A stretch of 64,000 nucleotides of DNA, from positions 1,884,001 through 1,948,000 of the forward strand of contig NC_058062.1 in assembly GCF_020085105.1 (NCBI RefSeq), read 5' to 3'. Made by a program: the position numbers and the translations under genes. Below, piece after piece: positions 38,020 to 64,000 of this stretch (position 1 is its first letter; every line of letters starts with the position of its first letter). The notes under the pieces were generated by a model. That model did no database searches. It had not been told where the DNA came from and saw only the letters and a list, made by a program, of their open reading frames with translations. Source of the DNA: Siniperca chuatsi. Its lineage: Eukaryota > Chordata > Actinopteri > Centrarchiformes > Sinipercidae.

Positions 38020-38885
38020 TTCTTCCAACCATGTTGATGAAATGAAGCGGAAATATAACTTTTAATGAATGAATAAGCGTATTTCCGATGCCCCTGGATA
38101 CCACAGAATACAATGTGAACAGTGTTCATAGTGACTACTTTCAACCAAAGAAATAGTCCCTACGAAAGGTGCTGACAGTGGATCAGACAGCGAGGCCCCC
38201 CGTTACACCTCCGATCGATCTCAGCGCGCCATCTCGAAGGACGCCTCAACTCCTTAAGTGCATCTGGAGGAGCGAGGACGCACAGCTGGATCTTTTGCGG
38301 AAGTCTTTTCGGCACCCGTGACGTATAAAAGAGGCGTGACAGTGGACAGATGATGCAGCTGTGCAACACGTCGTATGTGACTTTAAAGTGACGGCCCCGA
38401 AGCGAGGAGGTCTCATTTCGTTAAATGCCTGTTGCCTCGGCTCCTCGGCCTCAGGTAGGAGGAAGTACGACGCGAGGAGAGGAAGCGAGGAGGTTCAAAA
38501 GTGAGAAATGAGAAGAGGGGACAGTCTTTAGTCCACTGTGTAACCTGCATGGCCGTTCTGTTCTGTTTAATTCAACCAGAGAGATTATTTCTGTCTCTGA
38601 GGAGCTCTGACTCTTGAAAACGTTCGTGGAACTGAAACGGCACTGGGACCTAAGTCTGCCCTGCTCACTAAATATAATGTCTCTTTGCAAAATAGTCCAA
38701 CATTTATGGGAAATATGCCTGTTTTCCATCAAAGCGACAGTGAAGTGAGACAAACAAGGACAATTCCTAAAGTGTTGGACTGTTCTCTACCGAAGCTGCC
38801 TCCGTGTTGAGATCTCCTGATCTCATGTCTAGTGTGTGAAACAGATCTATTATCTGATCCCTCCCAGTTCCTCCGACTCATTGTG

Positions 38886-52044
<13,159 letters not shown>

Positions 52045-52060
52045 CGAACCGGAAGAGAAA

Positions 52061-52412
52061 CTGGAGAGAAAACACAATACTTCAGAATCATAGTTTGGAT
52101 TTGATATTTATTATATTTATTATATTATATGCTATATTCTATATTCTTCTTTCCATTTGTATTATATATATAGTAGTGTATTATTTCTGTATAGTGTGTG
52201 TAAATTAAATATACTGCACATATATCATATATTACACTATTCTAATATATTAGTATTAACATTGTATGTATGTATGTTTGTATATATCAGTGATACCTAT
52301 ACCTATATATTATATTTAGTTGACACATCGTGGCTGCCAGAGTTGCAATACTGGATTTCTTTTGTACAGATATTTGCACAATTCCTTTATATCCTAGTCC
52401 TAAGGTGATGTA

Positions 52413-52474
<62 letters not shown>

Positions 52475-54379
52475 TTAATTTCTTCTCTTATTTTTATTTA
52501 TTTCCTCTTAGCCTGTCTCTGTGCTGCTGGAACATGTGAATTTACTCTCTGGGATCAATAAAGTCATATCTTATATTGGGCCTTAATCTGTCTCTTATAA
52601 TTGATGAATATATTTTGATTTAATTGATTAAAGAATTGAGCAGTAAACGATTAGTTTTATGTTTATGATGGGCCCTGGAAGAGTTTTGTCGTCCTCTGAA
52701 ATATTTTTTTTTAGTGGATGCTAACACTGCACTGTGTCAAGAGAATCATTCAGGGATGGTTAGTTCCAGTTTGGGGTGTTTCCTGTGACTTTAGCACGCC
52801 AATGGTTAAATTCACTGATATAACACCCACCACAAACATCTGCTAATAGCAAGTGTAATGCGAAAAATATCAGAACTGTCTTCAGCTGAACTCTGGTTTT
52901 ATGTAACTGTAAAATCCCCAAGGGGAGAAACGGAGGAGAAAGCTGGGAAGACGAGGGGAAAAAATCCAAATATAAACGGGCGCATTAGCAGTTCTTGCAT
53001 TTTTCTAAACCCTGCGGTGGCTCGGAGGACGAAATTAAAATGCATGAATATGGAAATGAAACAAGAAGCTGCAGTACGGCAGCAACATTAACTGTTTGAC
53101 TGGTCCCTCACAGACGCTGATAGATCACACCTTCCTCGTGTATTATCTCGGCCGTTTCACCAACAGTAAGACTGGTGTGTGCAGAGAGTTCAGGCCTTTG
53201 TAAGACACTGAGTTTGGTACAAAAACACTGTTAAACATCTAAGATTTATGTTCCAGAACAGACCCAGATCATCTGTGCGGTGGCCTCCAGGGGGAAATTT
53301 AGACTCGATGAGCCTGTGGGACTCCTCTGCGGAGGCTGGCCCACATTTTCTAGCTGCGCTCGAAGCAGCTTTGGCATCAAGCCTGAAACTTCCAGCACAG
53401 CCCAACCTGGACGGGTGACTGCAGCGCAAACTGTCTCTGACATGCAGGCGATTCTGCGAGGAAGAGCTCGGCGAGTACTTCTGAACTGTGGTGGAAATGC
53501 ACGAAGCTACTGTCATTACTCATTTTGTAAATAACACCTGGTCTTCACATGAACTGATGGGCGTCTCCAAACATTTTTGTAAGTGTTTTATTTATTTACT
53601 GAAGCTGTTTGTTTTATGTCTGTACCTAAAAGATAATCCAGTGGTGTGAATGAATGGAGCTACTGTATTTACTTTTGGTTTATTTATCTTTCTATAGACT
53701 ATATATTGAAGCTAAATTGATATTTTACTCCATTGCAAATTCATTATTTCCAATAAAACACAGTTAAAAAAATATCCACTGATAGTTTGTAAACAATAAC
53801 TGGTCTTCAGATTAACTGACAGGTGTCTCAGTTTTACGTATTTCATTTATTCACTGCAGCTGGCTTGTTAAGTGTAATCTGTAATCATAAGGATTAATTT
53901 AGACTTTTTCTTAAATAGTTTTTAATGGATGACTTTCTGAGTACATCAAGTTTTCACAGGTCTGCTTCTATTAATCCTCAACATTACAAATCTTCTCAAA
54001 TTCAGTAAAAACATTTTACGGGAAATTTCTTTGCAAATGTGCAGTGTAAAAGCTTCAAAGTTGTTATTAATTATTAGTCATAACTTAATTATTTATCACA
54101 AGATTTATGTCAAATGTGATCATGTAATTCTGGACGCCACCTTACACACAAAATCTGTTTTAAAAAGCCTTTTATCAAAGTTACCACTTAGTTTTTATTG
54201 GGTATTTAACGCTCTGTACTTTCTATCTGCCCGATTTTGCTGAATAAATAGAGTTTATTATTATAAATCATAAATGATATTATATAAATCAAAATATGCA
54301 GCTTTGTTGGCTTTATTCATAAATACAACATGATGTTTTTTTCTAATATATTTTAGCTTCAGAAAACAAGTAGATGCAT
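52061..54379. other. Region upstream of capn15 exon 1
   Basis: A likely splice acceptor (TCTCTCCAG on the - strand) at 52061 shows that capn15 has an upstream noncoding exon, which I could not place. An (AT)n run lies at 52417-52471, followed by a LINE-like tail (GGGATCAATAAAGTC) at 52551. 53230-53510 is more GC-rich, but no frame there has exon signals I trust. Confidence 0.45.
52417..52471. repeat. (AT)n microsatellite
   Basis: About 27 uninterrupted AT repeats upstream of capn15 exon 1. Confidence 0.95.
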
Positions 54380-54463
54380 TTAATATTTCCGCTGTAGCTC
54401 GTCCTCCACCTGCTTGATGCTGAGAAAACTCTTAAACAGCTCCACAAACACGCCCGACATTTC
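54380..54463 (-). CDS. Candidate terminal exon of an unidentified gene
   Basis: On the - strand the acceptor CCTCTAAATGCAG opens a 27-codon frame starting EMSGVFVELFKSFLSIK and ending VEDELQRKY, then a stop. An AATAAA lies 63 bases further (54312-54317 on the + axis). Charged, helix-like composition and the poly-A signal favour a real 3' exon. I do not recognise the family and cannot place upstream exons. A chance frame of this length is quite possible. Confidence 0.3.
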   Translation of the reverse strand, partial: EMSGVFVELFKSFLSIKQVEDELQRKY

Positions 54464-55059
54464 CTGCATTTAGAGGATTTCCTGCACAGAAGTTCAAAGC
54501 AGGTGATATTACTAATCTGATCATCATCTTTCAGATGTCACTGCCGGTCCATTTTGATCTTCACGCATCGAACGAAATGCAGAGATGTCTGCGGACCCAA
54601 ATTCCCTCTGGAAAGCGCGTGCGTGCATTTGCAGACGAGCGTCTGCAGTTCAGTCATCGGGGATTTCCCTGGTAGCGTTACGTTTCCTGTCAGAGAGTAA
54701 CTCGACTCCTGCTTGGACCGAGTCTGATGGAGGCCGGGACAATGTGGCAGCAGAGAGGACAGACTGTACACAGCGCATTGGACGGAGATACAGTAATAAT
54801 TAATAAGTGGAGATCTGAACAAAACTCGGGAAGGCTGGGGTTTACTTTATATCGACTAATTCATGAAAAATTCATAACCACATGCTCGAGCCCAGGACGT
54901 CCACAGAAGTGTAGAATATAAACTAAACATCTGCTCCATTCTGCATCACACTGAAGGTGCAATGTGTGGCACAATAACATTAATAAATCATCATAATCAC
55001 TCATTTTTACTCGTAGAATTAACAAACAAACAAGAAGCCTTTAACCTGTATTTATATTA
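54464..55059. other. Stretch upstream of the candidate exon
   Basis: 54540-54830 is open on the - strand for 94 codons, but I see no acceptor/donor pair or family resemblance. Otherwise AT-rich and unrecognised. Confidence 0.35.
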
Positions 55060-55860
55060 TGTGCTTCTGGTTATCAAGCTCCTCTCCTGTGGAATCAGGT
55101 CCCAGTTTGGGTTCGGGAGGCAGACACCATCTCCACATTAAAGAGTAGGCTGAAGACTTTCCTCTTTGATAAAGCTTATAGTTAGGGCTGGCTCAGGTGA
55201 GTCCTGAACCATCCCTTAGTTATGCTACTATAGGCCTAGACTGCCGGGAGACTTCCCATGATGCACCTCTCTCCTCCTCTCCGTCTGTATATATTTTCAT
55301 CCCATTACTGCATGTTAGTAACTCGACATCTTCTCTCTCCCGTAGTTTTGTGCTTTCTCGTTTCTCTCCTCTCTCCTTCTGTCGCTTTCAGCAGGTATTT
55401 CTGCCTCCGGAGCTGCAGAGTCTGGATCTGTGGTTGTGGGCCGCCCCCGTGTTCCTGCAGAGTCTGGATCTGTGGTTGTGGGCTGCCCCCGTGTTCCTGC
55501 AGACTCTGGATCTGTGGTTGTGGGCCGCCTGCTGCCCCCGTGTTCCTGCAGAGTCTGGATCTGTGGTTGTGGGCCGCCTGCTGCCCCCGTGTTCCTGCTC
55601 GACAACTGCTGCTACAATTGTTGTTATTAGTCTTATTACTATCACTATCATTCCTATTATTGTTACTTTATTAATAGGTTTCTGCCTCTTGAAGGAAGTT
55701 TTTCCTTGCCACTGTTGCCAAGTGCTTGCTCATGGTGGGATTTGTTCGGTCTCTGTAAATAATATTATAAAGAGTTCGGTCTGGACCTGCTCTGTAGGAA
55801 AAGTGCAATGAGATAACTTCTGTTATGAATTGGCGCTGTATAAATAAATTTAATTGGGTC
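55060..55860 (+). mobile_element. LINE 3' end with internally expanded unit
   Basis: The left part encodes the end of a reverse transcriptase ORF (APLLWNQVPVWVREADTIST-like pattern, then LKTFLFDKAYS and a stop at about 55185). The 3' UTR follows and ends GAATTGGCGCTGTATAAATA. Within it, 55413-55594 holds four tandem units of 42, 42, 49 and 49 bases starting CTGCAGAGTCTGGATCTGTG. The sister copy at 50148-50868 has one. Confidence 0.75.
55413..55594 (+). repeat. Four-unit tandem array inside the LINE 3' UTR
   Basis: Units 1 and 2 are 42 bases and units 3 and 4 are 49 bases; the longer ones gain a 7-base TGCTGCC-type insertion before CCCGTGTTC. Unit identity is very high. Confidence 0.9.
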
Positions 55861-57280
55861 ATATTTGGTTTGTTTTACAACTCATATCAGGAAGATGGCT
55901 CTAGGTCCTGCTCCAAGAAACATGTTCGCTGAGTTATTTGCATAAAGTCGTGGAGTAAAACCGATTCCGGCACACGGATAGATCTGAAAAGACATTTGTC
56001 ACTAGCACTGAGATTTATTTCTGCTGTACAGCCTGAGTAAGAGTTGTGTCGGCATACTGCCACTTCTCTTGGTGATTTCCTTGGACAGAATCTCAGCCGA
56101 GGAGCGGAGAGTTTACGGTTTGGTGACCTCAGGACTGCATCTCTGCTTTTTGCTGACAGTGTAGTTACATAGGCTTAAAAGGGACTGTGACCTCCAGGGT
56201 GCTCTGTGCCGGTTTGCCAAGTGTGTAGCAGTTGTGATGAGTGTTTGCACCTCCAAGAAAACCAAGTGAAGGAATTCAAGTAGCTGGGGGTCTTGTTTAC
56301 GAGCGGGTAAGATGCAGCCTGAGATAAACAGGCCAATTAGTGCTGTGCTGGCAGTGAAGTGAGCTGAGCCTGAAGGCGAAGATGCATCTGCGCGAGTTGA
56401 AAACATTTATCCCAGGACTTTACGAATCTGCTTCAGAAACACGTAGAGACGAGAGGAAAAAGGAGAGAGACTGGAGGACAGTAACAGAAGAAACCGGAGC
56501 TCCTGCTGAGATCAGTCAGAGGTTGAGCTGAACACAAAACACACGAGGTCAGTGCGTACGATGCTAGCTAACAGCTAACGTCCGTACAGTTGGTACTTGT
56601 CAGATTTGTGCGAATGATGCGAGGCGAAGATTTGTTTTGCTTTCTGTGTGAACACACCTTTAGATGTCTAAAGCAAAAACAGGGTTTCCCACTGAGTTTG
56701 TTTTATAGTGGGAACATCAGAAGTCATTTTGATATGTTTATTAAATATAATATTAGAGCTTCAGGGAAAACGAGCAGTGGAGCTACTTTGCACAGCAAAG
56801 ATCAGGTACTTAATGAATGAGGAAGTCGTTTAAAACATCTAGTGACTTCACTGATAATGAGATGAGATGCGAAAGGATCTGTCAGGTTAAGCTCAGCAGG
56901 TGAGTAACTGATCGATCGCTTTGCAGTAATTAATCCAGGACTGTTCTCGCTGCATTACTGGTTGCTGACCGGCGCAAAGGCTGCTGGGACGGCCGGTCGA
57001 CCATCGCTGTTTGCAGTCGGTGCTCGTGTCTCACCTGCGCTCTCTGTGCCTGCTGGGTCGGGGAAGCTGCCGAGGGATGGAGGTGCTTTGGCTGCTCCTC
57101 AGACATCCCATGATGGGGGAGGGGGGCAGAGCTGCACCCCGGGGTGCGGCATCACCCTCGGCGTCCTCAACAAGGGAGGAGGTGGAACCTCCCATGATGC
57201 TGCTGGCTCAAGTGGAAGCGTCCTGAGGGGGCAGAAGGAGAGTCGGCATCTGCTGATAGTGAAACAAACTCTGCTGGAAT
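55861..57280. other. Stretch between LINE end and tandem duplication
   Basis: No gene can be supported. 56960-57240 is a GC-rich patch open in two + frames and one - frame. It lacks convincing splice signals or family resemblance. Confidence 0.35.
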
Positions 57281-59072
57281 TTGACAGTTTGCTAAAAGTT
57301 ATTTTTTCCAAACATAAATACCAAATATTCTCAGATTCCAGCTTCTGAAATTAGCAGTTTCATGGAGGAAGAAAATAGTTCCTGCATGAAACTGCTCACA
57401 ACAAATCTGTGGATTATCTCGAATAACCGGCCTGTGATTTCTGGAAAGAGAAGTTGAGTTTTTCAAGCCGAGCGCCATGTAGTCCCATTATATTAAAAAA
57501 CATGCAGACGTCTCTACGGGCGATATCTCCAAAACTCTGCAGCTCGTTTTGAAACTATCCAGATGGATAAACAGTGCTACAGGTGAAAGGAGACAGGTGT
57601 AGTTTTGATTTGGGGGTGAACTGCCCCTTTAAGGTAAGGTTTGGGTCAGAGTTTCAGCCCTGGTTGAGGCCACACAGTCTTCAATTTTTCATTTATTTAG
57701 TGACGAAAAGAATGCAATAATTTTCACATAAAATCACCATGTGTATCTTCTCCATGTTGGCTTAAAAACCGAGATTGAAAGTTCAGCTTTTGCCGGTCGA
57801 CAGATCAAAATTCAACCTCGACATGGACAAGGAGAAATCTGAACATCCACAATTCCAACTAGGCAAACGAGAAAGATCATGCGATACAGTCGAAAGCTCC
57901 AGAACAGCTACAAAATGGACCCTGGGGTGAGACTGTTCTGCCAACTGCTGATTTCAAGGTCAAGAATGAACTTTTAATCTCAAATCCTGATTATTCTGTA
58001 ACATCTGGTTCGTAGTTTTCCTGAATTCGACAATATATACACATCAAATCACACAGTAACAGTGCTGAATCATATGTATCACAACATAATGTCACACTCA
58101 TTTCATATTAAACTGAAATCTGAAGGATTTTCAAACATTTTTATCGAAACATTTCGACTCTCCAGGCCTTTAACTGAAGGCTTCAGCTTTATATTGATCA
58201 GTATTGGCATCAGCATCAGCATCAGCGCCCTGCAGAGAAACAGTATTCAGAGCTTCATTAGTGAGGGACATTGCTCAGACTGTTAATTTGCCTCAGAGAG
58301 GGAACATACGGGTGTCATGTATTGCTTATTTTGGATATCTGGTTGCTCCTGCTCACTCCACAGTTTTGTCCTTGTGCAAGGACTTAAAATGTGTCCGATA
58401 AGCTCAGGAGCTCCAGCTTCAGGTGCGTGAGAGATACATTAAAAAATAATCATGACAAGAATTAAAACTGAATAAATGCTCTGGTTTGCATTAAGAAGGC
58501 GTGCACGCAGGTGGATTCCTCTGTACCTCGATGCAGACGCATCCCTTGCTGATACTGAAGTTCACGTAGACTTCAGGTGACCTGGTGCACCTGCAGTACA
58601 GCTGGTGGCTGAGTGAGAAACTGCAGAACAGCAGGAGGACATTCAGACAAACAGCAGCACGAACAGCCGGACTCACCTGGAGTGCAGACACGACACGTTG
58701 GTGCAAGAAGGGGATGGATGTTCCTGCCGGCTGTCTGAGACCTCCATGCATCCTCTGTGCATCCTCTGTGCACAGTCACCACTGCTCTCCTCTCATCAGC
58801 ACCATCAAGCCACGGGGAATCAAAAACACTTCCTGCCACGTAATTCAAAATAAAGCTGCAGACCAACATGGGGTCACCAACACTTTTCCAGTAACTCAAT
58901 CACAAATCATGTTGCAAGCAGAGCTGGCAAACATTTCCAGGTTCCAGCGTCTCACGTTTGAGGGTGTGGATTAAATTACCATTTAAAATAAAGGCACGGC
59001 ACATTTAAAACGGAACATATTCATTTACAGTATAGCAGTGAACTTCATCATCTCTCAGAGGAAGTTCTGATC
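57281..59072. repeat. 1,792-base tandem duplication, left unit
   Basis: The unit starts TTGACAGTTTGCTAAAAG and is repeated immediately to the right with a period of exactly 1,792. It contains the teleost repeat word GGGGGTGAACTGCCCC near 57610 and a small (CAGCAT)n near 58210. Reading frames of about 108-129 codons occur on both strands in both units, with no recognised family. I would not call them genes. Confidence 0.95.
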
Positions 59073-60864
59073 TTGACAGTTTGCTAAAAGTTATTTTTTC
59101 CAAACATAAATACCAAATATTCTCAGATTCCAGCTTCTGAAATTAGCAGTTTCATGTAGGAAGAAAATAGTTCCTGCATGAAGCTGCTCACAACAAATCT
59201 GTGGATTATCTCGAGTAACCGGGCCGTGATTTCTGGAAAGAGAAGTTGAGTTTTTCAAGCCGAGCGCCATGTAGTCCCATTATATTAAAAAACATGCAGA
59301 CGTCTCTACGGGCGATATCTCCAAAACTCTGCAGCTCGCACCGAAACTATCCAGATGGATAAACAGTGCTACAGGTGAAAGGAGACAGGTGTAGTTTTGA
59401 TTTGGGGGTGAACTGCCCCTTTAAGGTAAGGTTTGGGTCAGAGTTTCAGCCCTGGTTGAGGCCACACAGTCTTCAATTTTTCATTTATTTAGTGACGAAA
59501 AGAATGCAATAATTTTCACATAAAATCACCATGTGTATCTTCTCCATGTTGGCTTAAAAACCGAGATTGAAAGTTCAGCTTTTGCCGGTCGACAGATCAA
59601 AATTCAACCTCGACATGGACAAGGAGAAATCTGAACATCCACAATTCCAACTAGGCAAACGAGAAAGATCATGCGATACAGTCGAAAGCTCCAGAACAGC
59701 TACAAAATGGACCCTGGGGTGAGACTGTTCTGCCAACTGCTGATTTCAAGGTCAAGAATGAACTTTTAATCTCAAATCCTGATTATTCTGTAACATCTGG
59801 TTCGTAGTTTTCCTGAATTCGACAATATATACACATCAAATCACACAGTAACAGTGCTGAATCATATGTATCACAACATAATGTCACACTCATTTCATAT
59901 TAAAATGAAATCTGAAGGATTTTCAAACATTTTTATCGAAACATTTCGATTCTCCAGGCCTTTAACTGAAGGCTTCAGCTTTATATTGATCAGTATTGGC
60001 ATCAGCATCAGCATCAGCGCCCTGCAGAGAAACAGTATTCAGAGCTTCATTAGTGAGGGACATTGCTCAGACTGTTAATTTGCCTCAGAGAGGGAACATA
60101 CGGGTGTCATGTATTGCTTATTTTGGATATCTGGTTGCTCCCTGCTCACTCCACAGTTTTGTCCTTGTGCAAGGACTTAAAATGTGTCCGATAAGCTCAG
60201 GAGCTCCAGCTTCAGGTGCGTGAGAGATACATTAAAAAATAATCATGACAAGAATTAAAACTGAATAAATGCTCTGGTTTGCATTAAGAAGGCGTGCACG
60301 CAGGTGGATTCCTCTGTACCTCGATGCAGACGCATCCCTGCTGATACTGAAGTTCACGTAGACTTCAGGTGACCTGGTGCACCTGCAGTACAGCTGGTGG
60401 CTGAGTGAGAAACTGCAGAACAGCAGGAGGACATTCAGACAAACAGCAGCACGAACAGCCGGACTCACCTGGAGTGCAGACACGACACGTTGGTGCAAGA
60501 AGGGGATGGATGTTCCTGCCGGCTGTCTGAGACCTCCATGCATCCTCTGTGCATCCTCTGTGCACAGTCACCACTGCTCTCCTCTCATCAGCACCATCAA
60601 GCCACGGGGAATCAAAAACACTTCCTGCCACGTAATTCAAAATAAAGCTGCAGACCAACATGGGGTCACCAACACTTTTCCAGTAACTCAATCACAAATC
60701 ATGTTGCAAGCAGAGCTGGCAAACATTTCCAGGTTCCAGCGTCTCACGTTTGAGGGTGTGGATTAAATTACCATTTAAAATAAAGGCACGGCACATTTAA
60801 AACGGAACATATTCATTTACAGTATAGCAGTGAACTTCATCATCTCTCAGAGGAAGTTCTGATC
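59073..60864. repeat. 1,792-base tandem duplication, right unit
   Basis: Differs from the left unit by roughly ten substitutions plus one 1-base insertion (near 60140) and one 1-base deletion (near 60335), so they are over 99 percent identical. The junction shows TTG shared by both unit ends. Confidence 0.95.
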
Positions 60865-63800
60865 TTGGCCTACGATCACCTGATCACACTGATTCAAGTG
60901 TTAAAATGTGCATGACAGGATGAATTGTTGACATGAGGTTGAGCGATGATTTAAACGGTCCTGCTGACAGTAAAAATGTAGTTGCAGCTGATGTAGTCTT
61001 TTCTTTAAATGTGTTGTTTATACACGAAAACCTTAAACAATTACATGTTCTGTACATTTAATTTATATAATGTTCTTAAATCCTCACATTTGAGAATCTG
61101 GAATCAGAGCACGTCTGACATTTTTGCTTTTTAACTGAGAATTAATCAGTTATCAAAACTATTTAATTTTCTGTGAATCGACTAATCGATGACTTGTTCG
61201 AGCACTAATTATGACCAGCGACCAGCCATCGACAAGGCTTCAGAGAGGCAGCAGTTTGTGCGTTTGCTCATTCAGGCCTAACTAATCAATTTAATCCCAC
61301 TTGAATTCATTTTATGGGAATTCATATCAGACTAATAAAAGCTCAAATTTCTTCTCTGCATGTGCACAGACATCAGCTGCTCTTTTATTTTGAAGGTAAC
61401 TTCCCTCTGATGTCGGTCTTCCGGTGGCTAACTGTAGCTAGCTTGGCGCAGCTCGCCGCCGTGGACTGTCGCGGTCCTCTTACCTCTGGGGACATTTCCA
61501 GGACAGGTCACCGGTGCAGCAGCCGGGACGTATCGACCTCTAGTCCGGTCAAGATGAATATCTTCTTCCCCACTACGGTTGAGGACGATGAAGGCGCAGA
61601 ACACCGAAAACATAAGCGTCCAGTTCCATTTCCCCAACCAAACTCCATTATAAATAAAGCAGTATTTTTGCCTGGCTTCCAGACATGTGTACACCTTGTA
61701 AAACATGAATTTAAGTTTTTGTTTATGAATCATTGCTGCTTTCTGCTTAATTCGGCATAGAAATAATACACCAAGCAGCACTTTATTTCCAGAAAATCTA
61801 GTTTTTTTTTTTTAGAAATTCTAGGTTTTTAGTTGTTTAACGTTTAAGAGCTTGCCTGGCTTATTGGCAAAATATTTAACATCTTGTAAAATGTAAGTTT
61901 ATTAGACAAACTGGATCTGTGGTGTTAATTCGGCATAAGTGACTCACCAAAGTCGCTTATTTTGTTAAAATATCTTAGCTAGCTACCTAGCTATGTATTC
62001 CTCATGTTATCATCATCTATGAGGGTTTTGTGGGAGCTTTTGGGGCCTTTTAAAAAGTTGTACATTTGTTCATTTTTTAAAATAATCTCGGTGTAATACA
62101 TAACGTACTAAATATTGGCTTCAAACACTTTATACAGATATAAATCAGAGTTATAGCCTGCCTTTATCCTGTTGTATGGCAGCAGCAAAGGGTTAGCAAT
62201 TCCCTCCAGATGGGCACTTTTGTGAAAACTCTTTAAATGCACATTACAAAATTAATTAATTAATTAATTAATATTAACAAAGTCAAAAGGAAGCGTCATT
62301 TTCAGTGGTGGAAAGTGACCGTGCTCCTGTTACCTTCAGTATTTCCATTTAAGGCCACTTTATATTCTGATGCGCTGAATTTCAGAGGGAAATATTGTAC
62401 GCTTTACTGCACTGCATCAACTTCACAGCTGCAGTTGCTTTTCAGATTAAGATTTTACATAAAAACATTTGATCACCTTATAAAATCTATTGTCAAAGTG
62501 TTCATTTTGCGGCCAAATTCACCTCACTGTCGTTCAACGACATCAGAAGATAAATCCTTGCAACGGTAAAACTATCAGGCCCGAGAAAAGCAGCAGGGAA
62601 AGTCTGTCGTGGAAAGTAACCACCGGCGAGTACATTTACTCAAATACTGTATTTCCATTATATGCATTCAGAGGGAAATATTGCACTTTTTACTCAAACT
62701 AAGATTTAGCATAAAAAGTAAAAGCAATGCCCTTAACCACCGGCTTGTGGCCCTAGCTGTGGCTTCTTATATGTGACTTGTAAAGTATATATGAAGTGTA
62801 ATAAACAGGCTAAATCATGCAGTAACACCTACACATACAGCATAGGTAGCCCGTGTGCTGCCTGCAGTGAGCGGCGTTGAGACCGGGGGCCATGAACACT
62901 CAGGGTCCAACTGCAGAAAGAGAAATGGAGGAATAGTTATGCAGTTAGATGACGGCGAGGAATATCTGATCCAGGCAGTTCTACTCTACCACAGCACACA
63001 AACGACAGGAATCCACCCAGACAACAGGTAATATAACAAAAGTAAATGTTATTGCTTTGAAGAAGAACAATCATGTTACAGTAACGTTCACCGAAAGCTG
63101 ATTTATCCAGTTTAATAACCAAAATGTTTCCCTTTAAATCACATCTATGTAACGTGTGATTAAAATAAGCTGTAAAGCGTCTGGATGCAGGTCTCTGACA
63201 GGAAGTGCACAATCACATGTCACGTCATCTCTGCACAGAAAGACACTCACACCCAGAGAGGCCTGCGAGTCAGATTCAGAACTGGGCGGCTGATCATTGC
63301 TAAAAACTTATTTTTTAAGAAAATCAAAAGTACTGCCCGACAGCGAAGTCACTCCCAACGAGACGACAAATCTGCAGCCAAAGCAGCGCTCCTGCGAGGC
63401 TCGTTACGCTCCGGAAAATAAGGTTTCTGGATGGATGAAATGTGGAGAGGAAGTTAGAGGAAAAGGCCCCTGTACGGTGGCCTTTTTAGGACATCTAAAG
63501 CCCCATTTGGACGGGATTTATGTCTCTAGGGGAGGTGGGATGGTTTCAGTATCACCTGCGCTGGTCAGTGATTTTAATTCCAGTCGGAGCTCATATGTCT
63601 GTCCCGAGACGCTTTACATTTCAAACGTGTATCTCTGAGTGTTTATGCACAGAGCCGTTTGCTGCCACGGAGTTTCAGCAGCTCATACAAAGAAGGAAGT
63701 TAAACTTTACGATGCAGGCTGTCGCAGCATCACGTTCCGGGGGGATCGCTGTCTTTGTTCAGCCGAACCGATGAGATGCGTGGTGGTCGTGGTCTCTTTC

Positions 63801-64000
63801 TGACTGTAAAAGCAGCCTAATCAACATTCAGAAAGAGACAATTAAGTAGTTTGCAGCTGTCAGTGTTAATAATTAAATTACTGCTAAATGAATATCACTA
63901 ACTATAATGCTAGACCCGCCTGTGATGATGGTTTTCCTGCAGCATCATTATGTATGACAGAACCAGCTCCAGTAGTCTGCCGGTGGCTAAAATGCTGAAA
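60865..64000. other. Right end of window, no supported gene
   Basis: 61420-61600 is relatively CpG-rich, begins with an ETS-like CTTCCGGT word, and opens a 148-codon + frame that includes MNIFFPTTVEDDEGAEHRKH. It could be a promoter and first exon, but there is no family match and no clear donor. 62300-62730 holds decayed hAT-like miniature element words. The rest is unrecognised. Confidence 0.35.

Noticed and set aside
53190-53534. GC-richer segment with frames on both strands
   Set aside because: No splice signals I trust and no recognised family, so not reported as an exon.
56962-57348. 128-codon GC-rich + strand frame
   Set aside because: Low-complexity glycine/serine composition, several competing frames, and it runs straight into the tandem duplication boundary.
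58573-60766. Paired reading frames of 108 and 129 codons on opposite strands, present twice
   Set aside because: Both copies are explained by the recent tandem duplication. No family resemblance, no promoter, and the frames overlap antisense.
61314-61760. 148-codon + strand frame with an acidic/basic middle
   Set aside because: The ends read like untranslated sequence and no splice sites or homologue were recognised. Mentioned only as a possible promoter region.

Overview
The window is nuclear DNA of a vertebrate, almost certainly a teleost fish. The genes have many short exons, GT-AG introns and closely match vertebrate families. The space between exons is AT-rich and full of fish-type mobile elements: L2-like and other non-LTR retrotransposons, hAT-like miniature elements with 8-base target duplications, retrovirus-like pol remnants, foldback elements, and (TA)n and (CA)n runs. 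I saw no bacterial operons, CRISPR arrays, rRNA or tRNA genes.

Four protein-coding genes can be rebuilt exon by exon. (1) jmjd8, + strand, 1-8026, cut by the left edge. (2) A trypsin-fold serine protease, - strand, 14399-22558, six coding exons, 311 residues, with a signal peptide and a hydrophobic C-terminal tail. (3) stub1 (CHIP ubiquitin ligase), - strand, 28758-33583, six coding exons, 268 residues. (4) capn15 (calpain-15), - strand, 38886-52044, eleven coding exons, 953 residues. A possible terminal exon of an unidentified - strand gene lies at 54380-54463. Human chromosome 16p13.3 also carries STUB1 and JMJD8 tail to tail, with CAPN15 near by. The block is therefore ancient synteny, here with a protease gene between jmjd8 and stub1.

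Layout: 1-8260 jmjd8, with several elements in its introns; 8284-12180 retrovirus-like pol remnant, then an L2-like LINE; 12181-14398 featureless AT-rich DNA; 14399-22558 protease gene with element-filled introns; 22650-25222 LINE debris between copies of a 330-base repeat; 26078-27380 two minisatellites; 28758-35960 stub1, its probable 5' exon and CRE-rich promoter; 37345-38019 a foldback element; 38886-52060 capn15; 54464-64000 repeats, including a nearly perfect 1,792-base tandem duplication.

The genes do not form one pathway. JMJD8 is a JmjC-fold protein of the endoplasmic reticulum lumen, STUB1 a cytosolic chaperone-linked E3 ligase, calpain-15 a cytosolic zinc-finger cysteine protease, and the serine protease is secreted or surface-anchored. 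The most unusual material is a five-copy foldback family with 10-13 base target duplications and a constant polarity. It is built from two head-to-head 3' ends of what looks like a Penelope-like or related retroelement. Other notable points are an apparent one-base frameshift in jmjd8, a shortened linker in stub1, and a glycine at the S1-pocket position of the serine protease.
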